From contig JAIXMG010000001.1 of NCBI GenBank assembly GCA_025201345.1, forward strand, positions 2,356,001-2,420,000: a DNA stretch of 64,000 nt, read 5' to 3'. A program made the translations under genes and the position numbers. This DNA is from Thamnidium elegans. Lineage: Eukaryota > Mucoromycota > Mucoromycetes > Mucorales > Mucoraceae. Positions 55,728-64,000 of the stretch are shown here, piece after piece. Each line of letters opens with the position of its first letter. Position 1 is the first letter of the stretch. Under the pieces are notes generated by a model. It made no database searches and had not been told where the DNA came from. It saw only the letters and a program-made list of their open reading frames with translations.

Positions 55728-57974
55728 TTATTTCTTTTGACGTTTACCAGAGGTATTCTTATCTAAACCAGACTTACGCTTCACTGAAGCAACAAGTTGT
55801 GAAAGAGAAGACTTTGGCTTACTGTTATCATTACTATCATTTGAAGCATTACTAGTCTTTTGTTTCTTTTCCTTTTTCCATTCATCATTTACTGCAACAG
55901 TACTTTCCTTCATCTTTTCTTGTCTGGCATTTAATAACTTTTGCATATTTTTAGTCTTCTTATAGTGAGGGTTAGTAGGGTCAATAGCGAAATGATGAGA
56001 TTCTTGGACGGCAGAGAAACGAGGATCAGCAACATCAATTTCAAAGTTATCTTCACCCAATGCATCCTTAGCCTTCTTTGCCTTTTTACCCTTCTTTTCT
56101 AATTTCTCTCTCTTCAAGACTTCCTTCATATTAAAACCTTCACCCTTGCCATCATCATCCATAAGAAGTTCAAGTTCTGCTCTTTCACGAGCCTTTTCTT
56201 CACGCTCTTCTTTGGAAGCTCTCTTTTTAGTTGCCTTCTTCTTATCTGCCTTCTTTTTAGCAACAAATCCTTCATCTGCCATTTCTTCCATAGCTTCCTT
56301 GAAGAAGGGATCATTTTCAGTTTCGGCATCAACTTCAGCTATGTTTTATAGATAATTAGAATCTATGCTTAATATAATAACGATATATATAAAATACTTA
56401 CAATCATCTTCTTCATCATCATCAGACTTTTCTGTATGTTTAGCTGTCTTCTTGGCCTTTCTCTTTTCCTTTTGCTTACGAATATATGTTTCAATAGTAG
56501 TTTCCTCCTTTTCTTCAACATCCTTATTCTTGACAGCAGCGCCAACAACCTCACTTAAACCAGGAGTGAAACTAATTTCCATATCACCATCTTCATCATC
56601 TTCAGGGCCGTTATCTTCATACGCAGAAGATTTACCATCACTATTTAATAATTTTCTATACTTTTCACGAAGAGCATCAACATCTTCATCTTCGTCTTCA
56701 TCCTCATCAGAAGAAGCAAGATAAGCATCAAAATCAAGTTGTTTAATATCATCTTGAGTGAATTCACGACGAGTAACAGTTAAACGATCAACATCATCTT
56801 CATCCCAAGTTAAACTGACTTTTGTACGTTGAAGAGCATCGGTCTTGAACTTAGTAGGTGTGTAACCTTCAGGAGCATCAGTAGCAACTTCCTTGGGTTC
56901 GTCATCAAAAGCCATGTCTTCGGGTATATAACGTAAATCAAAAAAGTTTGCACTACTTTCATACTCTGTATTATCACATGTCTTGTAAATGACCTTGGCA
57001 GTTTGTGGACTATCACATTCAATAACTGCATAATAATACTTGAGACGATCCAATTGATATTTACGCAATGCTTCTTGATCAAAATCTTGGCCTGCACCTT
57101 CTTCTACTTGATTCTTAATAACAGTTTCAGCAGTAACTTCTTCATCATCGTCATCAGAACCATCTCCCTTCTTTGAATCCTTAAAGATCTCTTTAGGAGG
57201 ACCTTGAGTATCTTCTAAAGCCATACGCTCCTTACCGAATTCAGAAGGATAAATGGAAACGCTCTTAACAACACCAGTGTCGGGTTTAAATCCACTCAAG
57301 ACCTTTAAAATATCTACAGCCTTAATTTTATCCCAATCCATGTTAACTAAAGCTAATCTGCTGGTTTCTTCTCCTTCAGAAATATGTTTAATAGCGTCAA
57401 TTTCATCTACTTCATCGTCTTCACTTTCTACGTCAGCATCACTTTCATCTGTATCTTCATCAGAAGATGAAATTTCACCTCTTCCACGCATAGGATCGAA
57501 ACCTACTTTAGAGCTGACTTTGTCTTCTTCTTCTACTTCGTCATCTGACTCCTCGTATTGAGACTCTTCATCGAGTAAGTTTTCCTCGTCTTCAGCAAGT
57601 TCCTTTTCCAATTGTTGTAAACTCTTTTCTTGGTCAGAATCCTCTTCTTCCTCAAGTTGATAGAAACGCTTTAATTCTTTCTCGGCGGTTCCTTGTTGTA
57701 AACGACGACCGTACTTATCCACACGAGCTACATATATATATATATATATATTAGTTTTTTGTTAAATATATTTGGTTACTTAAGAAAGGTACTTACGTGC
57801 ATCACTGAACTCGGTAGAATTCATCATACCAGCAAAACGCTTATCGATGGTGACCTTCATGTCCTTCTTCTTGGGTCTCAAGAAACGAGGATCATTATGA
57901 ACACTAGAGAAACGAGGATCGCTGGTGATGGGAACCTTGGGTTCTCCTTTCTTATAAGATTTCTTGGGTGCCAT
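55728..57974 (-). CDS. ESF1: Pre-rRNA processing protein ESF1
   Basis: Exons 57974-57797, 57727-56402 and 56338-55728 give 704 aa. SDPRFSSVHNDPRFLRPKKK and VTIDKRF open the protein, as in ESF1. Acidic blocks (DEDEDEDEDVD) alternate with conserved parts: LALVNMDWDKIKAVDILKVL, VSIYPSEFGKERM, the RRM-like YYYAVIECDSPQTAKVIYKT, LRYIPEDM, and near the C-terminus the NUC153 motif DPRFSAVQESHHFAIDPTNP. A Lys-rich nucleolar-type tail ends RKSGLDKNTSGKRQKK. The protein acts in 18S rRNA maturation within the nucleolus. Confidence 0.96.
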
Positions 57975-58524
57975 TGTTGGTTTTGATCTTGAAAAAAAGA
58001 AGAAAAAAAAATAAGGGTTGAATTTGGGAAATTTGATAGGAAAAAAAGAGAAAACGCAGTCATATTAAGCCACAGTTCGCATGAACCTCACCTACTCTTT
58101 TTGGGGAAGTACCAAAAATAAAAATAAAAAGGGTTTTTATCATGCAAAAAATAGATACGTCTACAGGATATACAGCCTTTTAAAAGTACAATTCCTCCTC
58201 TAAGCTAGTAAACTCGGTTATGGTCAAAGTCTCACGCAGAAATGGTTTTTAACAGGGACGCAAAATACAGTTTACGAATTGACTATGTTTGTTTGCAAAT
58301 GACAGGGCAATATCCAATGTCTCACTACAAAAAGGGGTAGGTCATCATCATCTTTTTTTTTTTTGTCAGGCAAAAAAGAGATTGATGGTACACTTTTTTG
58401 ACAAGAAAGTTTTGATTAGCTGTGACTGTAATGCTCTTTTTTTTTTAAAACTCAAAATATTGTTAAAAAGTAGGCTGCAAACGTCACGTAGATTTTTTTC
58501 TATTTTTTTTCGCACTTATCAAAC
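57975..58524. other. Divergent promoter region, 550 bp
   Basis: This lies between the starts of ESF1 (-) and the ERH gene (+). It contains several A/T homopolymers and a TGACAGG...CAGGCAAAAAAG pair near 58300 and 58370. No gene is seen. Confidence 0.5.
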
Positions 58525-59226
58525 ATGGTAAGAATAGTAAAAAAAAAAAAAAAAAAAAAAGAACGAAAGGCTTTACGAGATGGATGACTGACATAACATG
58601 CTTAGGGAAATCATACTATTTTATTATTGCAATCTGGAAATCATCAAAGGTAAAGTGATGAAGTGTATTTTATATAAAAGGACAAGCAGTTTTAACCTAG
58701 TTTTTTTTTTCTGTAGCACACGTTCCTACTTGTAAGTTGAAGAGACTGTATTTTATTTTTCAGGAAGCGTGATTAACTCAGCTGTTTTTCGTTCTGTATA
58801 GTGATTTCAATAGTGAAAGTGAGGCTATGGATCGTAAGTGAAAGTATATATGTGTGTTATGAAAGAGAAAAGTTAACATTTTTTTGGGGGTAGATATCGC
58901 TGGGTTGTATGAAACACGCCTTGCAAAAGAGAATCCTGGAGCAGGACAAGTACAATATAGAGCAGAAGATCTTTTTAGATTTATTGATACATATAAGGAA
59001 TTTGTAGCACTTGTATTTGAACCATCAAAAGCCGTAAGATGAATTAACGTTTTTTTTTCGCATGATTTTTTTAAATTTTTTACTTTTTTAGATGTACCAA
59101 CCACGCGATATAGCTTGGATTAAGGAAAGTTTAATTGCTCATTTTAGTGGACAACAAGCTGCTCCTCTCCCTACTCCTCAACAACATCAACCACAACATT
59201 ATGATAGACAACGTAGACGTCGTTAA
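58525..59226 (+). CDS. ERH: Enhancer of rudimentary homolog (ERH)
   Basis: Proposed exons are 58525-58527 (ATG only), 58717-58731, 58782-58833, 58894-59033 and 59092-59226, giving 114 aa. The core is certain: YSDFNSESEAMDHIAGLYET, then RLAKENPGAGQVQYRAEDLF, FIDTYKEFVALVFEPSKAMY, QPRDIAWIKESLIAHFSGQQ. It matches the ERH fold (human about 104 aa). The join between exons two and three gives LLLFFVLYSDF where ERH normally has LLVQP...RTYADY, so that boundary is doubtful. After the core there is a fungal-type extension rich in Gln/His ending QRRRR. ERH partners with RNA-decay and splicing factors. Confidence 0.85.
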
Positions 59227-59533
59227 AATAAAATAAAAAAAAGACAATATGTGCTTGTGTTCAATTCAATTTTCTGTAAACTCAGCAATCACCGCGTTTA
59301 AAAAAAACTATAAATTTTCCCTTTTTTTTTTCCCTCTCTTTTTTTTCTTTTTTTTTTTCTTTTATATATATAAATATATAAATACCACGCACACAAACAC
59401 ATTCATATATAATAAATTTCGCTTTGAAAAAAGAAAGAAAGAGACAAGAGAAAGGAACGAAAGAAAAAAAAAAGTAAATGAAAGCAGCTATTCTTTTTTT
59501 TTAAAAGCATGTAAAAAACTAACAACAATAAAG
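59227..59533. promoter_or_regulatory. Pyrimidine-rich promoter/5' UTR of the RRM gene
   Basis: 307 bp with a long CT-rich stretch (59318-59362), a TATATATA run and a purine-rich leader just before ATG 59534. No ORF belonging to another gene. Confidence 0.45.
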
Positions 59534-62297
59534 ATGTCAGTTTATACACCCGTGATTAGATTACCATCGAAACGAAAGCCGAGTCTAGTTACGAGTACTT
59601 ATGAGACACTTGAACCAAATGATTGTCTCGTCTCGGATACACTATTCCTGAGTACATTACCACGGGATGTACGAGAAAGTGATATACGTACGCTGTTACA
59701 ACATTGTATGCCAATAGAGTAAGTAATAAATATAATATAAACTCCACTCCAATAGTAACTTTACAATTATATAGAATTATAATTGATCGAGAAAAGGATA
59801 TTGGACAATTACGATTCAGTCACCCAAAATACGGTAAAAGAAAAAAAAAATAACTAAAAAATTATTTATTAATACATACATATTTTAATATAGCTGATAG
59901 AGCTTATTCTCTTTATAATGGGTTTACTTTTACAAACAATGCCAAGTTATCACTTCAAATGTATCAAGACTCCAAGTTGGATCCCGAGGCAACTGCCGCT
60001 CTTTTAGAAATAAATTGTTTACCCGAGTATTATGATGATAACAAGTTGTATGATATATTTCGACCATTTGGTCCATTAAACTTGTGTAAATGTGTTATGA
60101 AGGATGGTGCCTTCAGAGGTAATGCTTATGTACAATTCTTTGATTCTAATAATTCAAAAGATGCTGAAAGAAACCTGGTAACTATACAAAAAAAAGAAAA
60201 GAAAAAGTTTAATTTCTGATCTAACACTATTTAAATTAGAATGGTCGTTTATTGGATGGTTACAAATTGTAAGGGGAAACAGTACTGTTTAAAAGCTATT
60301 TAAGGAGAATCAGTTATTCATTTTATTTTATATTTTCTCTTTTTTTTTTCTTTTTCTTATTAGATCTGTTATTCCTTTTATGCATGCAGTACAACAAAAA
60401 GAGGAGGTAAATAATAATATTATTCTTTTCTTTCTTTCCTTTTTTTATTTTTATATATATATATATTATTAACACGTCATAAATTATTATTTTACGTAGG
60501 CTGAAGATAACGGTATTGTAGATATTATGAACCTCTATATTAAGAATCTCGAACCTCACATTACAAATAATGACTTGACTCAAATATTCCGAAAGTTTGG
60601 CCGAATCATCTCGGCAAGAGTAATGACTAACCCACAAACTGGTCAATCTAAAGGTTATGGTTTCGTTAGTTATGGTAAAACTGAAGAGGCTGCTGCTGCT
60701 TTACAAGAAATGAATGGCGCCATGTTAGGAAGTCGTCCTTTAACTGTAGCCTATCATGAACCTAGAAAACCTAGGCCTACTACCACAAACTATCAAGACC
60801 CGTATTATAACAATAATAATAATAATCATCAGCAACAGCAACAACAGCAACAACAACCACAATACCAACAACCACAATACCAACAACATCAGCAACATCA
60901 GCAGCAGCAACAACATCAACAACAACAATATCAACAACAACAACATCATCAGCAACAACAATATCAACAACAACAACATTCGCAGCCACAACAACAACAA
61001 AGATCCGTAAATAGTATGTAAAGTTTGTTTTTAACCAGTAGAATACCAAACTAAAACTTTAATTTTTTATATATAGTACCGATTAGTGGTCTTGGTATCG
61101 ATAACGTGGATGAATTGGGAATGAATATGAATTTAAAAGATCTTTCAATTGGTCAAAAGCCTGCTACCTTGCATACAACTACAATCAACTTGCCTCAAAG
61201 AAAATTATCATCATCTCCAAAATCAGGTACAAGTGCTGGTAAATCACTTGCTTCTTTAGCTTCAGGTCTTAGTATTCAGCAACCTCCAGTACAACAAAAT
61301 GTACAGCAACATGCTATTGTAAATATAGGTAATAATGGACGTCCTACTTTACGTAGAAGAGGGTCCTTGGAATCTGTAATGACAGAATCCAGTGCAAATG
61401 TTCAACGTGTAAAGTTGGAAGACGCTGTGAGGTCTTGCGGTGATTACGGAAAGGCGGCCACTGATATTGTTGACATGTTGTTAACTTTAAAGAGAAAAGA
61501 AAGATCCTTGTGTTTATTTAATCCTGATTTCTTGAAAGAAAAGGTAGATTTAGCTCTGGAAGCTTTAGCTACTTGTAATGATACGGAAAGTGATGAAGAG
61601 GATGATGAAAATGAAGACGAAGATGATGTAGATGGTTTAAATATGGAATATACGATGAGAAAGTAAGTAAAATATAAAGTTTGCTATAAAGGTTTTTTTT
61701 TTATATATAGATCTAAACCCTTTATTTTTCTCTCTTTAAATAGTAGGTTGGCTTCTACTGCAATTTTAACCAAGAAGTCGCCTTCTCCACCTCACTCACA
61801 ACCTTCTTACTACGGTTCGCCTTTAAATCAAGCACCTCATACACCTCCTCTTACAACAATGAGAAGAGAATCAAAAGCTATACCTATTGTTGCACCTCCA
61901 CACCCTCCCTCATCTTCAACAATGACTTCATCCACTGCTTCTTTAACAAAAGAAAACCTTGCCAACTCTGATACTACGCCTACTCCTATTATTAATAAGG
62001 ATGTAGAAGCTCTTTTATTCTCTTTTGAAGGTAAACCTATTCACGAAAAAAAGCAATTATTGGGTGATAAACTATTCCCGCTTGTCAAGGTAGTACACAT
62101 ATAAAAACAAAATTGAATGCACTTAAAAAAAAACTAAAATCACATCATTTTTTTAGTCTACGGGTACACGACAAGCTCCCAAAATAACCATTTATTTATT
62201 GGATACAGTAGATTTACATGATTTAGCAAAAATTATGTACGATACCCCATTATTAAAAATGCGTGTTGAAGAAGCATTTCATTCTTTACAATCATAA
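59534..62297 (+). CDS. RNA-binding protein with RRMs, poly-Q and a PABC/MLLE-like C-terminus
   Basis: Nine exons (59534-59718, 59775-59833, 59894-60177, 60240-60268, 60364-60406, 60500-61017, 61087-61662, 61744-62089, 62157-62297) give 726 aa. Order: a degenerate RRM (LFLSTLPRDVRESDIRTLLQ); a second RRM (INCLPEYYDDNKLYDIFRPF, RGNAYVQFF); a canonical RRM (LYIKNLEPHITNNDLTQIFR with RNP1 KGYGFVSYG); a poly-Q/H tract encoded at 60826-61000; an acidic stretch; and at the C-terminus FSFEGKPIHEKKQLLGDKLF, then APKITIYLLDTVDLHDLAKI, which fits a PABC/MLLE module with YLLD in place of MLLE. It is PABP-like but not a standard PABP, and is likely an mRNA-fate regulator. Exon 7 must start after GATTAG (61086), as the earlier AG gives a stop. 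Confidence 0.88.
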
Positions 62298-62306
62298 AAA
62301 AAAAAC

Positions 62307-64000
62307 TTAATTTATTCCTTTTGAAATAACACCTAAAGACTCTGTCATGCCTTCTTGTTCTATATTTTCATAATAAACTCTTGCTCTTTGCAGTCCTTCA
62401 AAGTACCGTGAAGGAATATGATCCATTAAAAAGAACGGATACATCTTTTCAATAAAATAAATTGGGTTACCATTAGGTAAATAACGTTGTAACCACGGTT
62501 TGCTAATAAAGAATTTAGCCCAATTTGGTAACATTGGTAACGGTTGTGTCACTGCTTTGGGTTTGCTTAATACCACTTGTCCTGCACTTGCACTTGTCTG
62601 AGTCACAATGTTGACTTGCATAGGAGGTTGGTAACTAGACGGAAACGTCTTTAACGGTTTAGCGTTCCATTTACGTGTAATTTTAATAGCATGTCCAACA
62701 TGGGAATAATTGAAAAAATCCGACTCAGATACGAAATGCCCTGAATAAAAAAAAAAAGGGGGGGGGAAGGGTATTAATATATAAAGGAGTTATGCAAGCA
62801 TAGAGGAGAAAAAGGGGGACGCTTTTTTTTTGTTAACTTTACCACAAGTCTTGCTATCATAACCTGGAGGAAGTCTTGTAAAAATATCTGAATTATTAAT
62901 AATTCTCCATAACGTAGAAGATCGAGTAACAGGCAAATTACTATGCGAAGCAAAAGTAGAAGCAAAATCATTATCACCCACTGCAGGTGTACCAATCACA
63001 TAACAGTCACGTAAAACCAATCGACGAGATAGATCGGAAGGACATTTTAACCATCTTGAGAATAAGAGCGAACTAAGGGCAGCTCCCAAGGAATGACCTG
63101 TAATCCATAACTGAATGGGTTCTGTGGTATTTAATTGCTCTTGAATTTGTGCTGCCTTGGCTTGCACCGCTGCTAAAATGGCACCATAGGGATCGCGAAT
63201 ATCTTGGTCGCCAAATCCTTGCGTGCTAAACAGCGATTCGTAAAACCCTTCATGCACACAGCCAAACAAAAAGGATCTAGCATCCGTGCGTTGGAACGTA
63301 GCATCGACTAGAAATTCTTCGTAGTTGGTGGGTGTCGTGCCTTTAAACGCAACCATGATAAACGGAGACGTTTCAGACCAAAATATGCCTGTGTATTTTT
63401 TTGTTAGTGTTATGCTCCGATAGCTTATTTATGTGTATTTTACCACAAAAAGGCCCTCCCAAAGACTTTAATTCTGAAACACCGGCGAAATGAAGTCCCC
63501 AACTCTCTGCAATTTGTCGGATCCGGAACTCAGATTGCCAAAGCAATTCCTTCATTTTAGCTTCTAACTCAGCAATTGCTGCTGGAGTAATATGAGGATC
63601 TTTACGAGAGTTAGCATACAAAACATATGCTTCTTTTACTTTAGCTGCATCGCGTTCATAAATTAATGACGAAAGAAGTACAGACGTTTGAGCAATGGAA
63701 AGATCAAATGTACGACGTCTGCAGCTAGAAACGGTAATCGGTATAGCAGGTAAACCTAAAGTATGTATAGTAGATTGAACAAGTAAAGCAGAGGTTTCAG
63801 ATAAAAGTAACTCGGGCGTACCTACATAAATATAAACATATAAATACATCATTTTGTGTATATATACTTAATTTTTTACCCCAATTGATTGCACCAAAAC
63901 CTTAAAAATAAAATTTAGAAGCAATATTACGACATATGATAAGATAATATATGTATTACCATGTCCAAACTTGAGACTAATGTACCGAATCACTTCAGCG
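62307..64000 (-). CDS. Class 3 (alpha/beta-hydrolase) lipase, 5' end outside window
   Basis: Partial gene. Exons seen: more than 64000-63960, 63900-63880, 63821-63444, 63389-62843 and 62740-62307. Conserved blocks are VAFKGTTPTNYEEFLVD (oxyanion loop region), VHEGFYESLF, the nucleophile elbow WITGHSLGAALSSLL (Ser), VIGTPAVGDNDF, the Asp in NNSDIFTRLPPG and the His in HVGHAIKI, so the catalytic triad is complete. The first visible exons read SLKFGHGFGAINWGTPELLL. The family hydrolyses triacylglycerols or phospholipids; membrane or cytosolic location cannot be judged without the N-terminus. Its stop lies 9 bp from the stop of the convergent RRM gene. Confidence 0.93.

Noticed and set aside
60740..61049. 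Minus-strand ORFs rich in Leu or Val opposite the poly-Q tract
   Set aside because: Antisense translation of CAA/CAG repeats in the RRM gene.

Overview
The window is nuclear DNA from an AT-rich fungus with many short introns (about 45-80 bp, GT..AG) and long A/T homopolymers. The gene set suggests an early-diverging lineage, most likely Mucoromycota: a RAB3GAP2-type protein, a BRPF-type bromodomain/PWWP protein, a thaumatin-like protein, membrane UDP-glycosyltransferases, and a nuclease-like repeat family that I associate with Mucorales genomes. This assignment is an inference from gene content. Exon joins were worked out by eye from splice signals. For almost every multi-exon gene the summed exon lengths are divisible by three with an open frame.

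Layout. 0-8.8 kb is conserved housekeeping: a fused GT31/GT32 glycosyltransferase (-), a poly-Q Ssr4-like chromatin protein (-), proteasome alpha-7 (+) and a RAB3GAP2-like protein (+). 8.8-13.5 kb is sparse, with a secreted thaumatin-like protein. 13.5-19.3 kb holds an AANAT-like acetyltransferase, a large BRPF-like PHD/bromodomain/PWWP protein and a protein with a DOC-like domain. 19.6-35.5 kb is a glycosyltransferase cluster on the minus strand: four intact UGT genes, at least four UGT relics, a Tc1-type transposase relic, a relic of a DUF2421/ArAE membrane protein, a MITE, and a gene with a PD-(D/E)XK-like signature. 35.6-39.7 kb holds a DEAH-box helicase and a glutathione S-transferase.

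40-51 kb is a mobile-element island. A nearly complete two-ORF LINE retrotransposon (41074-47071) sits exactly at the 5' end of a tRNA-Val(AAC) gene, and the 15-bp target duplication is the first 15 nt of that tRNA. A second, internally deleted LINE copy follows. It is interrupted by a fragment of the nuclease-like family, ends in an octamer minisatellite, and abuts a decayed copy of the nuclease-like gene. 51-55 kb is gene-poor, with a Gon7-like small protein and a second MITE. 55-64 kb returns to housekeeping genes: eL34, ESF1, ERH, an RRM protein with a C-terminal PABC/MLLE-like module, and the 3' part of a class 3 lipase.

The conserved blocks frame two accessory islands, the UGT cluster and the LINE/nuclease-like island. 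Two convergent pairs (AANAT/BRPF and RRM/lipase) have stop codons only 17 and 9 bp apart, so their mature transcripts almost certainly overlap.
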